DNA of 64,000 bases from Aequitasia sp047973235 (GTDB lineage: Bacteria; Bacillota; Clostridia; Lachnospirales; Lachnospiraceae). Below are positions 35,109-44,761 of this stretch, in pieces. The stretch covers positions 1-64,000 of the forward strand of contig JBKEBP010000148.1 of NCBI GenBank assembly GCA_047973235.1, in the 5' to 3' direction. Under the pieces are notes generated by a model that made no database searches, was not told the DNA's origin, and saw only the letters and a program-made list of their open reading frames with translations. Position 1 is the first letter of the stretch. Every line of letters begins with the position of its first letter. The translations under genes and the position numbers were made by a program.

Positions 35109-36512
35109 ATGAAAAAGAAATGTTTAAGTTTACTATTAGTTACAGTGTTAGTTGGAGCGATGGCCCTGACAGGTTGTGGTTCAAGTAGTGATGACAGTGG
35201 TGATGCAGCCGATAGTTCATCAGATGACGGCGGAAGTTCTGACAAAGTTAAAATCACTTACGCACAGTGGGGAAATGAAACAGAGACTGCAGCGACACAG
35301 GCTGTAGCGGATAAGTTCAATAGCGAACAAGATGAAATTGAAGTTGAGGTTATTAAAATTGATCATGATACTTACGTAACAAAACTAAATGCAATGGCAA
35401 CAGCGGGAGAGCTTCCGGATACAGCTATAATGAGTGAAGCCGGAGTTTTAAAATTTGCTGAAAACGGACTACTTGCAGATATAAGTGATATGTATGGTTC
35501 AGGAGATGCTAAACCACTGGAAGCTTTAACATTTAAGTATGAAGGAACACCGGTTGCATATTCAGCAGCAAATGAAATTTTAAATCTATGGTACAATATT
35601 GATCTTTTGACAGAAGTATGCGAAGCACAAGGTCTCGATGTTTCTGAAGTGACACCACCTGCAAATGGAGAAGACGCTTGGGATTGGGATACATTTGTAG
35701 AGATGGCTCAGACTCTTACCTTAGATATCAATGGAAATAATGCACTTAGCCCTGATTTTGACAAGAATAATATTGATATTTACGGATGTACTATTAATAC
35801 CCTTCCTTGGCAGCTTGAAGTATGGGCACTATCTAACGGTGGAGGATACTACAGTGCTGATGGAAGCGAATGTACTATAGATGATTCAGCGACAGTTGAA
35901 GCACTTCAAATGATAGCTGATTTATCAGATGTATACTACTGTGCACCCCCGGTAAGTTCTGCTGCGAATGCGTTAGAGTCTTCACTTGGAAGCAAGAAGG
36001 TAGTTATGGCTACCGATGGACAGTGGAATGTCGGAACATTCCTTGGTCCAACAGCTGATTTCGAATATGGTGTTGGGGTTCTTCCTTATATGAAGGAACA
36101 AGTTACTATATGTACAGGTGGACCTAATGTGGTATTTGAAACAACAGAGCATCCTGAAGAAGCTATGACATGGCTCAAATGGTACTATCAGGAAGAAAAT
36201 TCATGGGCACTTATAGAAGCAGGCACTTGGATGCCGATACTGGATTCATGGTACACTGAGGAAGACCAGATTGATAAATGGATTAGTAATCCGAACTTCC
36301 CTGAAAAAGAAATGTATAGAAGTGCAGTTGTAGATTATGCTAAAGACTATATGAAATCTACTTCATGGTATTATGTAAATGGAACTGAAGAGTTCAATGC
36401 AACTTTGGATACAGTGTTCTCGGCTGTTTGGTCAGGTACACAAACTATGGAAGAGGCGATTGCTGAAAACAAAGATGAATTAATGGAGATTTACGAAGAG
36501 AGTAATCCATAA
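35109..36512 (+). CDS. Sugar ABC transporter substrate-binding lipoprotein (family 1, MalE-like)
   Basis: 467 residues. The signal peptide ends in lipobox LTGC (Cys22) and is followed by an Asp/Ser-rich linker to about residue 48. The extracellular solute-binding family 1 fold follows, with KITYAQWGNETE, MATAGELPDTAI and AMTWLKWYYQ. Frames further upstream lack the signal, and AAGGAGAGAAGG precedes the ATG at 35109. It probably captures arabino-oligosaccharides for the MalFG-type permeases. A hairpin follows the gene. Confidence 0.88.
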   Translation: MKKKCLSLLLVTVLVGAMALTGCGSSSDDSGDAADSSSDDGGSSDKVKITYAQWGNETETAATQAVADKFNSEQDEIEVEVIKIDHDTYVTKLNAMATAGELPDTAIMSEAGVLKFAENGLLADISDMYGSGDAKPLEALTFKYEGTPVAYSAANEILNLWYNIDLLTEVCEAQGLDVSEVTPPANGEDAWDWDTFVEMAQTLTLDINGNNALSPDFDKNNIDIYGCTINTLPWQLEVWALSNGGGYYSADGSECTIDDSATVEALQMIADLSDVYYCAPPVSSAANALESSLGSKKVVMATDGQWNVGTFLGPTADFEYGVGVLPYMKEQVTICTGGPNVVFETTEHPEEAMTWLKWYYQEENSWALIEAGTWMPILDSWYTEEDQIDKWISNPNFPEKEMYRSAVVDYAKDYMKSTSWYYVNGTEEFNATLDTVFSAVWSGTQTMEEAIAENKDELMEIYEESNP

Positions 36513-36525
36513 CATTAATGAGAAG

Positions 36526-36549
36526 TGGCCCGCCGGGAAAAGCGGGCCA
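36526..36549 (+). other. Intercistronic hairpin after the binding-protein gene
   Basis: TGGCCCGC (36526-36533) and GCGGGCCA (36542-36549) form a GC-rich 8-bp stem with an 8-base loop and no T-run. It probably stabilises the upstream message, giving more binding protein than permease. Confidence 0.6.
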
Positions 36550-36607
36550 TGACTATATAAAGAAGCATATTTAAAAAGGAAATACTAGTTGAGGATGAGG
36601 TGCTGGC

Positions 36608-37534
36608 ATGGCAAAAAAGGAAAGAAATAGTAAGAAATTAGGATATATATCGCGTACAGGGAAGAAAGAAGAGAGAACGGCATATCTGTGCCTTATTCCG
36701 GCATTTCTGGGTGTTACATGTATAAGTTATCTTCCTACCATTGCGGTATTTGTCCTGAGCTTATTTGATTGGAATGGGCTCACAACCCCTAAGTTCATAG
36801 GGTTTGATAATTTTATTAGAATATTTACAAAGGATATATATTTGGTAGATTCTGTTAAAGCAACAGTTTTATATGCAGCGATGGCAGTAGCAGGAGCTCT
36901 TCTTTATTCTCTTATTATTGCACTTTTGCTGAACATGAATATTAAAGGAAGAACGATTTTCAGATCACTTTTTTTCATACCGTATTTATTACCGGCTATC
37001 GGGGTATTTAAGGGATGGCAGTGGTTATATGAAGGGAATTTTGGTTTATTTAACTTTATACTTAGGATGGTTGGACTTGAACCGCAGAGGTTTCTTGATA
37101 GTCCATCACAGGTAATACCTTCGCTTGTACTAATTGCTATTTGGACAAGTGGAAATCTAATAGTAATCTTCCTTGCAGGTTTACAGAATGTACCGGGTGT
37201 ATATGTGGAAGCAGCTAAAATAGATGGTGCAAATGCATGGCAGAGATTCTGGCATATCACGATACCAAGTATTTCTCCTATCATTTTCTATAATATACTT
37301 ATTGCACTTATTACTCATTTGCAGGTAATTAACCCGGCTCTTGCACTTACAGGAGGCGGTCCGGCTAAGAAATCCATGTTTATGTCTTATGTAATTTACT
37401 TGTATGGTTTCCAAAAGAATAAGATGGGATATGCAGCGGCTTACTCAGTAGTGTTCTTTTTTATAGTAGGAATATTCACGATTATTCTATTTAAGACACA
37501 GAAATCGCAGATATTCGGAGAGGGGGATGAGTAA
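36608..37534 (+). CDS. Sugar ABC transporter permease, MalF type
   Basis: 308-residue permease with six hydrophobic segments and the ATPase-contact loop EAAKIDGANAWQRFWHITIP (about residues 201-220). A basic N-terminal extension of about 25 residues precedes the first helix. It partners with the MalG-type protein 3 bases downstream. No ATPase gene is present in this unit, so a shared MsmK/UgpC-type ATPase encoded elsewhere is likely. Confidence 0.88.
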   Translation: MAKKERNSKKLGYISRTGKKEERTAYLCLIPAFLGVTCISYLPTIAVFVLSLFDWNGLTTPKFIGFDNFIRIFTKDIYLVDSVKATVLYAAMAVAGALLYSLIIALLLNMNIKGRTIFRSLFFIPYLLPAIGVFKGWQWLYEGNFGLFNFILRMVGLEPQRFLDSPSQVIPSLVLIAIWTSGNLIVIFLAGLQNVPGVYVEAAKIDGANAWQRFWHITIPSISPIIFYNILIALITHLQVINPALALTGGGPAKKSMFMSYVIYLYGFQKNKMGYAAAYSVVFFFIVGIFTIILFKTQKSQIFGEGDE

Positions 37535-37537
37535 GGT

Positions 37538-38395
37538 ATGGCAAAAACACTTAGTAATAGAAAAAGGAAAGAAAAAGTAATAAATATATGTGGTACACTT
37601 TTAGTTATATTCTTTGCCTTTTTAGTTATTCTACCTATTTGGTGGATATTCAGATCATCACTTATGAGTACGAGCGAGATAAATCAGTATCCACCGGCAT
37701 TTATACCGCATGAATGGTTGTGGGCGAATTATACAAAGGCATTAGAAACATTTAAGTACTGGACGTATTTTAAGAATACTTTTTCGATTATTATTCCATC
37801 AGTTGGTTTTGGTACAATAACAGCTATTTTTTGCGGATATGCATTCGCAAGACTTAGATTTAGAGGGAAGAAATTATTCTTTAATATATGTGTAGGGACA
37901 ATTCTCCTACCGGGAATGGTTACACTTATTCCACTCTACGTATTTTGGACAAAGGGAATGGGCCTTGGGGATACGTATTGGCCACTTATATTACCGTTCC
38001 TAACCGGTGGTGGATTCTTCAATATATTCTTAATTAGACAGTTTTTCATGACAATACCTAAAGAGTTGGATGAAGCAGCTTCTATTGACGGTGCCGGAAG
38101 GATGCGGATACTTTGGACGATACTTGTGCCATCTATTAAACCGGCAGTAGTGGTTGTAGGAATGATGCTATTTATTCAGGTTTGGAATGATTTGCTGCAA
38201 CAGATTATATATATTAATAGTATGAGTAAGTTCACTTTTGCGGTTGCATTGACGAACTTTACAGGATCGTTTGGAACTAATTGGCCTCTGGCAATGGCTG
38301 CAACCTTTATGACTATTTTGCCGGGTATTGTGATATATGTCCTCGGACAAAAGAGCTTTGTAGAAGGTATTGTACTAACGGGAATGAAAAACTAA
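37538..38395 (+). CDS. Sugar ABC transporter permease, MalG type
   Basis: 285 residues, six hydrophobic segments, and the coupling loop ELDEAASIDGAGRMRILWTI near 177-196. Features AFARLRFRGKK and LPGMVTLIPLYV are typical of the family. It forms the channel with the preceding permease. Confidence 0.88.
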   Translation: MAKTLSNRKRKEKVINICGTLLVIFFAFLVILPIWWIFRSSLMSTSEINQYPPAFIPHEWLWANYTKALETFKYWTYFKNTFSIIIPSVGFGTITAIFCGYAFARLRFRGKKLFFNICVGTILLPGMVTLIPLYVFWTKGMGLGDTYWPLILPFLTGGGFFNIFLIRQFFMTIPKELDEAASIDGAGRMRILWTILVPSIKPAVVVVGMMLFIQVWNDLLQQIIYINSMSKFTFAVALTNFTGSFGTNWPLAMAATFMTILPGIVIYVLGQKSFVEGIVLTGMKN

Positions 38396-38406
38396 GAGGT
38401 ATTCGT

Positions 38407-39093
38407 ATGTGGAAGAAGTTTTCTAATTGGTATTATGGAAATAATGATAATGAAAAAGAAACTCCTAAGGGTGGACTTGGCAGAGTGTGGTATGTAATAG
38501 TAAACTATATTGGCTCACTTGTATTTATAAATATAGTATTTATAATTTCTTGTCTTCCAATATTTACTATTCCTGCGTCAATTATCGCTATGAGCAGGTA
38601 TGTAGGAAAAATCTATAATGACGGATTTGGTTATGGAATGGATACATACATCAAAGAATTTAAAAGTCAGATTCTTAAGTCCATTCCACTAGGGTTATTA
38701 GTAGGAGTACTTGCTTTTTATGGATATTATCTTGTAAGTTTGGCCGGAAACTTCATAGGAGGTTCACTTAGTGATATTTTAACAGGTATGGGAGTGGCAA
38801 TACTGCTCATTGGACTTACATTTGGCTCATATGTATTTACGCTAGCTGCACACGTTGACTTACCAAATAAGCATTTAATTAGAAATAGTGCAATATTAAT
38901 GATATGTGAATGGAAGAGAAGTCTGGGACTTGCATTTATATTTGCAATTGTTATTATAGCCACACTGGCATTGGCGCCGTATTCAATATTTGCACTTGTA
39001 CTGTGTCTATTTTCATTTCTTCAATTATTAATGTCAGCAATAGTGATGCCTGTAATTAAAAAGAGAATAATTATTCCTTATGAAACTACGTAG
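38407..39093 (+). CDS. YesL-like membrane protein (DUF624)
   Basis: 228 residues with the DUF624 start pattern: a short soluble N-terminus, then NYIGSLVFINIVFIISCLPIF, and about five hydrophobic segments. ATG 38407 is chosen because GAGG lies 7 bases upstream; longer frames run into the permease gene. YesL proteins are commonly encoded beside MalFG-type sugar importers, but their function is unknown. A second member is at 43896. Confidence 0.8.
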   Translation: MWKKFSNWYYGNNDNEKETPKGGLGRVWYVIVNYIGSLVFINIVFIISCLPIFTIPASIIAMSRYVGKIYNDGFGYGMDTYIKEFKSQILKSIPLGLLVGVLAFYGYYLVSLAGNFIGGSLSDILTGMGVAILLIGLTFGSYVFTLAAHVDLPNKHLIRNSAILMICEWKRSLGLAFIFAIVIIATLALAPYSIFALVLCLFSFLQLLMSAIVMPVIKKRIIIPYETT

Positions 39094-39096
39094 CTG

Positions 39097-39105
39097 TGGT
39101 ACAAT
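39097..39105 (+). promoter_or_regulatory. Extended -10 promoter of the LacI gene
   Basis: TGGTACAAT 30 bases upstream of the LacI start. The -35 region is weak. It would allow separate expression of the regulator and the GH51 gene. Confidence 0.4.
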
Positions 39106-39135
39106 AGTCAGAGAAGAAAATGTTGAGGGAGGACT

Positions 39136-40170
39136 ATGACAACTATTAAAGAAATAGCAAAGGCATGTGGGGTGTCAGTTGCTACAGTATCAAACATTAT
39201 AAACAACAAGGGGAGTGTAGGAAATGAAACTAGAAAGCGTGTCACTGATGCGATAAGGGAAATGAACTACACACCCAATATAGTTGCAAAAAACCTAAAA
39301 ATGAAACAAACGAGAAGCATCGGGGTCATAGCAGAAGATATGACTGTCTTTAGTATGCCTGAAATCATAGATGGAATCACGGAATACTGTGAACAGGAGG
39401 ACTACCAGATACTTCTCACAAACCTTCGCTTGTATAAGAAGTTTTCGGACTCATATTATAGAGAAAACATGCACACGGACTTGGTCCATAAAGAAATGCA
39501 AAAGCTATTGTCCAAACAAGTTGAAGGGATTATATATGTGGCAGCTCATGAAAGGCTTATCAACTTCATGCCTGAAGATATTCCGATACCAACGGTTGTA
39601 GCATACGGATATACGAAGGATGTAAAGATACCTTCAGTTATAGTAGACGATGTTAGTGGTGCATATGATATCATGAATTACTTAATTGGATTGGGGCATA
39701 AAGACATTGGAATTATTGCAGGTAAAAAAGATTCTGCACATACTCAGGCAAGGCTCGAAGGGTGCCAAAAGGCACTGTTTGATAATGGATTATTATACAA
39801 CCCCAAAGGCATACTATACGGCGAATGGGATAGAGAGAGTGGATATAAACATACTGATGAACTTATAAAAAGAGGTGTTAGTGCAGTATTCTGTATGAAC
39901 GATATAATGGCTGGTGGTGTCTATGACAGACTAAGTGACTTAAACCTTCAGGTTGGCAAGGATATTTCTGTAGTAGGATATGATAATAGAGACATAGCAA
40001 GCTATACGAAGCCACCACTTACGACTGTGAGTTTGCCTTTACATCAGATAGGATACGAGGCCAGTAAAATAATAGTGAGTATATTAAACAATGAACCGAT
40101 AGATGAGAGTGGGGCGTATTATGTTCCTTGCAATATTTGCATGAGAAAGTCCGTAATAGAAAAAGAATAA
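39136..40170 (+). CDS. LacI-family transcriptional repressor
   Basis: 344 residues. The helix-turn-helix and hinge are at 1-55 (TIKEIAKACGVSVATVSNIINN), followed by a sugar-binding periplasmic-type domain (about 60-340) with VVAYGYTKD and VVGYDNRDIASYTKPPLTTV. It sits between the importer genes and the GH51 gene. The three central-CG near-palindromes upstream of the GH127 gene match the operator type of this family. Confidence 0.9.
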   Translation: MTTIKEIAKACGVSVATVSNIINNKGSVGNETRKRVTDAIREMNYTPNIVAKNLKMKQTRSIGVIAEDMTVFSMPEIIDGITEYCEQEDYQILLTNLRLYKKFSDSYYRENMHTDLVHKEMQKLLSKQVEGIIYVAAHERLINFMPEDIPIPTVVAYGYTKDVKIPSVIVDDVSGAYDIMNYLIGLGHKDIGIIAGKKDSAHTQARLEGCQKALFDNGLLYNPKGILYGEWDRESGYKHTDELIKRGVSAVFCMNDIMAGGVYDRLSDLNLQVGKDISVVGYDNRDIASYTKPPLTTVSLPLHQIGYEASKIIVSILNNEPIDESGAYYVPCNICMRKSVIEKE

Positions 40171-40183
40171 GGTGGTTAATTTG

Positions 40184-41692
40184 ATGAAAAGAGCAAAGAT
40201 AACACTTGATAAAGCATATATAGGGGCCGGGATTGATGAAAGAATCTATGGCTCTTTTATTGAGCATTTGGGAAGAGCTGTCTATGAAGGTATATATGAA
40301 CCGGAGCATCCACTAGCCAACACACATGGATTTAGGCAAGATGTAATAGAGTTGGTTAAGGAACTCGGTGTACCTATCATACGTTATCTGGGTGGAAATT
40401 TTGTGTCAAACTTCTTCTGGGAAGACTCGGTAGGCCCTATAGACAAAAGACCTAGCAGGCTTGAGTTGGCATGGAGAAGCACGGAGCCTAATACGTTTGG
40501 CCTGAATGAATTTAGTAATTGGACTAAAGAGGTAAATTCGGACATTATGATGGCAGTTAATCTCGGAACGAGAGGTACGGATGCTGCTTGTAATCTGTTA
40601 GAGTATTGCAATCACACAGGAGGAACCAAATATAGTAATCTTAGGAAGAGCCACGGCATAAATGATCCATACGACATTAAGCTATGGTGTCTGGGAAATG
40701 AGATGGACGGAGAGTGGCAACTCGGTGCCAAGACTATGGACGAGTATGGTCGAATTTCAAAAGAAACAGCAAAGGCAATGAAGCTAATTGAACCAAGCAT
40801 AGAACTGGTATCATGTGGCAGTTCGTTTAGAGATATGCCCACTTTTCCACAGTGGGAAGCAACTACTCTGGAACACAACTATGACTATGTGGACTATATC
40901 TCACTTCACCAATACTATGGAAATTTAAATAATGACAGTGAAGACTATTTGGCGCAATCCGATGATATGGAAGATTTTATTAAAACCGTTGTATCGGTAT
41001 GTGATTATGTAAAAGCAAAAAAAAGAAGTAAAAAGAAGATGTATTTAAGCTTTGATGAATGGAATGTTTGGTTTCATTCTAAAAGTGAGGAAGAAGATAT
41101 TACGACTAATAGACCGTGGCAGGTAGCGCCACATTTGCTTGAAGAAAGCTATACTTTCGAAGATGCACTTATGGTTGGTCTAATGCTTATCACTATAATT
41201 AATAATTCGGACAGAATAAAAATAGCGTGTCTAGCACAGCTGGTTAATGTACTGGCACCTATTATGACAGAGGCCGGAGGAGGTATATTTAAGCAGACTA
41301 TTTATTATCCATTCCTTCATGCTTCGAAATACGGCAGAGGTAAATTACTTCCTACTTTATCAAATTCGCCGCTTCATGAAACTAAGGGACACGGCGAAGT
41401 GACGGATATTGTGAGTACAGCCATTCACAATGAAGAAGATGATAGTATAACGATTTTTGCCGTTAACCGGAATCTGAGAGAGGAGATACTTCTGGATGTT
41501 GATATCCGCAGTTTCGACGGATATAAGCTTACAAGGAGAATAGAGTATCAGTCTGATAACTTAAAAATATGCAACACTATACAAGGTGAATCGATAAGAC
41601 CACGCGATATCACCGTTAAATGCGAGGACCTAAGTGAGGTAGTTCTTAAGAACGGGTCGTGGAATGTTCTGATTATTAGTCGCGACCATTGA
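40184..41692 (+). CDS. Alpha-L-arabinofuranosidase, glycoside hydrolase family 51
   Basis: 502 residues, with a TIM barrel and C-terminal beta-domain. Acid/base Glu173 (CLGNEMDG) and nucleophile Glu292 (SFDEWNVW) are spaced as in the Geobacillus enzyme (175 and 294). AAGGTGG (40169-40175) points to the ATG at 40184 rather than the GTG at 40172. It has no signal peptide, so it is intracellular. It releases L-arabinose from short arabinan or arabinoxylan fragments and complements the GH127 enzyme. Confidence 0.92.
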   Translation: MKRAKITLDKAYIGAGIDERIYGSFIEHLGRAVYEGIYEPEHPLANTHGFRQDVIELVKELGVPIIRYLGGNFVSNFFWEDSVGPIDKRPSRLELAWRSTEPNTFGLNEFSNWTKEVNSDIMMAVNLGTRGTDAACNLLEYCNHTGGTKYSNLRKSHGINDPYDIKLWCLGNEMDGEWQLGAKTMDEYGRISKETAKAMKLIEPSIELVSCGSSFRDMPTFPQWEATTLEHNYDYVDYISLHQYYGNLNNDSEDYLAQSDDMEDFIKTVVSVCDYVKAKKRSKKKMYLSFDEWNVWFHSKSEEEDITTNRPWQVAPHLLEESYTFEDALMVGLMLITIINNSDRIKIACLAQLVNVLAPIMTEAGGGIFKQTIYYPFLHASKYGRGKLLPTLSNSPLHETKGHGEVTDIVSTAIHNEEDDSITIFAVNRNLREEILLDVDIRSFDGYKLTRRIEYQSDNLKICNTIQGESIRPRDITVKCEDLSEVVLKNGSWNVLIISRDH

Positions 41693-41777
41693 TTTTCACA
41701 TAGCTCAGTTTGAAGAGTGTGCAAACTTAACCTTATATCATTTGAACCACAATTGAGAGTAATAGTTCCGATAATTC

Positions 41778-41807
41778 TTGACGCAGCGTGGGTCACAATG
41801 CTAACCT
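41778..41807 (+). promoter_or_regulatory. Possible promoter of the aldo/keto reductase gene
   Basis: TTGACG (41778-41783), 18-base spacer, TAACCT (41802-41807). The -10 is weak. The rest of the 139-base gap after the GH51 gene shows no clear terminator. Confidence 0.3.
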
Positions 41808-41831
41808 AGAACTTGAAAGGGAGGTTTGTAT

Positions 41832-42938
41832 ATGCAGTATAAAGAATTCGTAGATGAAAATAAGATTTCCAGACTTGGAATGGGTAATATGAGACTACCG
41901 GCTGTAAATAATGATGATTCAGTTATTGACTATAAAATAGCCAAGGAAATGATAGATTATTGTATGCGTAATGGTATAAACTATTACGACACTGCGTATA
42001 TTTATCATGGTGGAAAGTCAGAAGAGTTTGTTGGAAAAGCACTCGCTAGTTACCCAAGAGATAGCTTTTATGTGGCGGATAAGTATAATCTACAGGCGAA
42101 CCCGGACTATAAGGCACAATTTGAAGAACAACTGAAACGACTTCAAATGGAGTACATTGACTTTTACCTGCTTCACGGGATTCAGGATAGTTTCGCTAGC
42201 GAAATTATGGGAAATGGATGTATAGAGTACTTTGATAAGCTTAAAGATGAAGGAAGAATCAGATATTTGGGATTTTCTTATCATGGAAGTCCTAAACTAT
42301 TACCGGACATTTTACAAGCTTACAAGTGGGATTTTGTCCAAATACAACTCAACTATTATGATTGGATTTTCGGTGATGCAAAAGAATTGTACAATATGCT
42401 GACAGAAGTAAATATTCCTATTATAGTAATGGAACCGGTACATGGAGGACTTCTTGCCAAAATGAAAGAAAGTGCGGAAACAAGTTTGAAAGCTCTAGAT
42501 GGAGATAAATCAATTGCATCTTGGGCCATGAGATGGGTAATGAATCTTGACAACGTACTTGTGGTACTTAGTGGTATGTCAAATATGGAACAAGTTAAAG
42601 ATAATATCTCAACGTTTGGCACTGACAAGGCACTTACAACTCATGAAATTGAAGTTATAGAAAATGCAGCCATTATCGAACATAGCGAAGTGGCAGTGGC
42701 ATGCACTGCCTGTCGTTACTGTTGTCCGGACTGTCCGGTAAGCCTTGATATTCCGTTCTTACTCAAAGCTTACAATGATGCAAAAGTGGGTGGCGCATGG
42801 CGACTAAACCGCTTGAAAGCCTTAGACAAAAGTGAGCTTCCGGGTTCCTGTATAGCATGTGGGTCATGTACGAAGCACTGCCCGCAAGGCTTTGATGTAC
42901 CTGCCTATATGAAAGAATTGCAGGAAATGATGGAATGA
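41832..42938 (+). CDS. Aldo/keto reductase with C-terminal 4Fe-4S domain
   Basis: 368 residues. The aldo/keto reductase barrel (about 1-275) has the catalytic Asp and Tyr (YDTAYIYHGGKSE), Lys (VADKYN) and His (YLLHGI). The C-terminal part carries two cysteine clusters, CTACRYCCPDCP (near 291) and CIACGSCTKHCP (near 342), typical of anaerobic ferredoxin-like reductases. AAAGGGAGG is 7 bases before ATG 41832, which beats the TTG at 41826. It is not obviously part of the arabinose operon, and its substrate is unknown. Confidence 0.87.
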   Translation: MQYKEFVDENKISRLGMGNMRLPAVNNDDSVIDYKIAKEMIDYCMRNGINYYDTAYIYHGGKSEEFVGKALASYPRDSFYVADKYNLQANPDYKAQFEEQLKRLQMEYIDFYLLHGIQDSFASEIMGNGCIEYFDKLKDEGRIRYLGFSYHGSPKLLPDILQAYKWDFVQIQLNYYDWIFGDAKELYNMLTEVNIPIIVMEPVHGGLLAKMKESAETSLKALDGDKSIASWAMRWVMNLDNVLVVLSGMSNMEQVKDNISTFGTDKALTTHEIEVIENAAIIEHSEVAVACTACRYCCPDCPVSLDIPFLLKAYNDAKVGGAWRLNRLKALDKSELPGSCIACGSCTKHCPQGFDVPAYMKELQEMME

Positions 42939-42948
42939 GTCAAATAGG

Positions 42949-43461
42949 CTACAACACAAGTGACGGTGCGGTATAAACACGTGTCATAAGTTCTTGGTTA
43001 AGCTGATACAAGCCTTTTGCATCATTTCCGTAAAGGTTGAATTTCGTAATCAAATCAGATGTGTTTTTTTCTTCCTCACCTTGTTCTTTGATAAACCAGT
43101 TAAGGAATTCCGTTGTCCTATAGTCATGCTCCTCATTGGCAGCTTGATATATCGTGTTGATAAGTCCGGTTACATATTCTTCGTGTTTCAATGCTTCGTT
43201 AAGTGGAGCTAAATAATCAGCATATTTACTACTTACAGCTTCGATAGATTGTAAAGTAACCGGTTTGTTATTATTATTCATATAGGTTCGAAATAACATA
43301 GCATGGTCTAGTTCCTCTTGAACCTGTACGTAAAACCAATTTGCGAATCCGTCTAGTCCTACATCATTGTAATAGTTTGACATACCCAAATACAAATATG
43401 ATGAGTAGAACTCCTTTTGGATTTGATTATTTATAAGACTTGCAAGTTTTTCATTTAACAT
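42949..43461 (-). CDS. ftnA: Ferritin, bacterial non-haem type
   Basis: 170-residue four-helix protein. Ferroxidase-site residues are visible: Glu17 (QKEFYSSY), Glu50 and His53 (QEELDHA), and glutamates in the EEHDY and EQGEEE segments. It stores iron as a 24-mer shell in the cytoplasm. AGGAGGTC lies just upstream of the start. Only 10 bases separate its stop from that of the convergent aldo/keto reductase gene, with no terminator between them. Confidence 0.92.
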   Translation of the reverse strand: MLNEKLASLINNQIQKEFYSSYLYLGMSNYYNDVGLDGFANWFYVQVQEELDHAMLFRTYMNNNNKPVTLQSIEAVSSKYADYLAPLNEALKHEEYVTGLINTIYQAANEEHDYRTTEFLNWFIKEQGEEEKNTSDLITKFNLYGNDAKGLYQLNQELMTRVYTAPSLVL

Positions 43462-43565
43462 AATTTTGACCTCCTATTAAGTTGATACTTACATATATAC
43501 TATAGTACTTATTAGGAGAAAATCTATTACTTTAAAAAAGTTAGCAAAAATTACATTGGTGATTG

Positions 43566-43874
43566 TTATGGACTATCCGAATTGTTGTCGTTATTTCTAT
43601 ACAATATTCTTGACAAAATAATACTCAAGACAACTATAGCAACGCCTATAGTATCAACAAGACTAAAAGCTGTTTTATGATTTGATCCAACCAAAAGTGC
43701 TCGTCCAAATGTTCCGCCCATATATAAATAAGTAATATAACCGCCATATGCAATAAAAACTATTGACATAATTACAGAAGATATCCTATGTCGTCTTTTT
43801 TTCTCAGATTTCCGTGAAAAAAAGGAACTATATATTCCGCCTATACCCATAAGTATTAACATGAAAGCTACCAT
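43566..43874 (-). CDS. Small membrane protein of unknown function
   Basis: 102 residues with three hydrophobic segments (about 1-17, 33-53 and 68-91), a basic loop FFSRKSEKKRRHR and an Asn/Asp/Ser tail. AAGGAG is 8 bases before the ATG. It follows the YesL-type gene after 21 bases, so the two are probably cotranscribed. I do not recognise the family. Confidence 0.65.
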   Translation of the reverse strand: MVAFMLILMGIGGIYSSFFSRKSEKKRRHRISSVIMSIVFIAYGGYITYLYMGGTFGRALLVGSNHKTAFSLVDTIGVAIVVLSIILSRILYRNNDNNSDSP

Positions 43875-43895
43875 TTGCCATTCTCCTTGTAAAAA

Positions 43896-44558
43896 CTATT
43901 GTGATTGTTGTTGATTATCCGAATTGTCGTTGCTAGCTTCATCCTTAGGCTCGTACTTAACAAACACACGCCTGAAGATAAAGGAATTGATAAATGCAAT
44001 TAGAGAAAATCCACCAAGCAGCCATATGGGTAAGACTATAGACAGATTTACATAAAGTGTTGCTACTACCGCAGCAGCTATTATGACTACCAAAAGTATC
44101 GAATAAGGCAAATTAAGTATGCTAATTAATAGTACGTTTTTAAGCGTATCCATTATCTTATTCTCAAATCTTGCTATATACGGAAACAGGTAAATCATAA
44201 CTAGCGCATAAAATGCTATTAGTATAGAAGTCGCAACATAGAGTATGTTTTTCATAGCAGATGTTATCTGCATGGCAACGTAGTAGTCGATAGCGATAAC
44301 CGTTCCAACAAGTAGGGCAACCAGCCATAGTATAGTGCTTATTTTAAAGTTTCTTTTAAATGCTGTGAAGAATGTTTTGAACATATATCCGTCTTCATTT
44401 TTTGCCATTTTCAGAGTCACAGTATATAACGCTGACATTGAAGTTCCTATAGTTACTATTGGTATGCAGCATACTATGAATAGTAGGTTAAGCATTATTA
44501 GGTCGGCTACTCTGGATAAGAAGCTCATCAATGGACTGTCAAAGTTTAAAATATTCAT
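43896..44558 (-). CDS. YesL-like membrane protein (DUF624), second copy
   Basis: 220 residues with about five hydrophobic segments and the family-typical start LMSFLSRVADLIMLNLLFIV and PIVTIGTSMSALYTVTLKM. The C-terminus is hydrophilic and Gln/Asn-rich. Unlike the copy at 38407 it has no sugar permease next to it; its partner is the small membrane protein downstream. An extended -10 (TGGTAAAAT, 44618-44610) lies upstream on the minus strand. Confidence 0.8.
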   Translation of the reverse strand: MNILNFDSPLMSFLSRVADLIMLNLLFIVCCIPIVTIGTSMSALYTVTLKMAKNEDGYMFKTFFTAFKRNFKISTILWLVALLVGTVIAIDYYVAMQITSAMKNILYVATSILIAFYALVMIYLFPYIARFENKIMDTLKNVLLISILNLPYSILLVVIIAAAVVATLYVNLSIVLPIWLLGGFSLIAFINSFIFRRVFVKYEPKDEASNDNSDNQQQSQ

Positions 44559-44674
44559 CTCTATTCCTCTCTCTTTAGTTGAGCAATTAAGTGTGCTCTT
44601 GACTCTAGTATTTTACCATAATTAGAGTTAGCTGTGCGCCTTATTTAGTTTATTCATAGTTATTTCACGATTTT

Positions 44675-44714
44675 GCCCCTCAATTGTTAGAATAGAAATT
44701 AACAATTGAGGGGC
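44675..44714. terminator. 15-bp perfect hairpin downstream of the DUF3798-type ABC operon
   Basis: GCCCCTCAATTGTTA (44675-44689) and its exact complement TAACAATTGAGGGGC (44700-44714) with a 10-base loop. It lies 47 bases past the last permease stop and upstream of the YesL-like gene. Neither side has a strong T-run, so it is a structured transcript end with uncertain efficiency. Confidence 0.6.
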
Positions 44715-44761
44715 GATTATATCTCATGTATCTGCCTTGAATTAGTATAATGAAGCAATAG

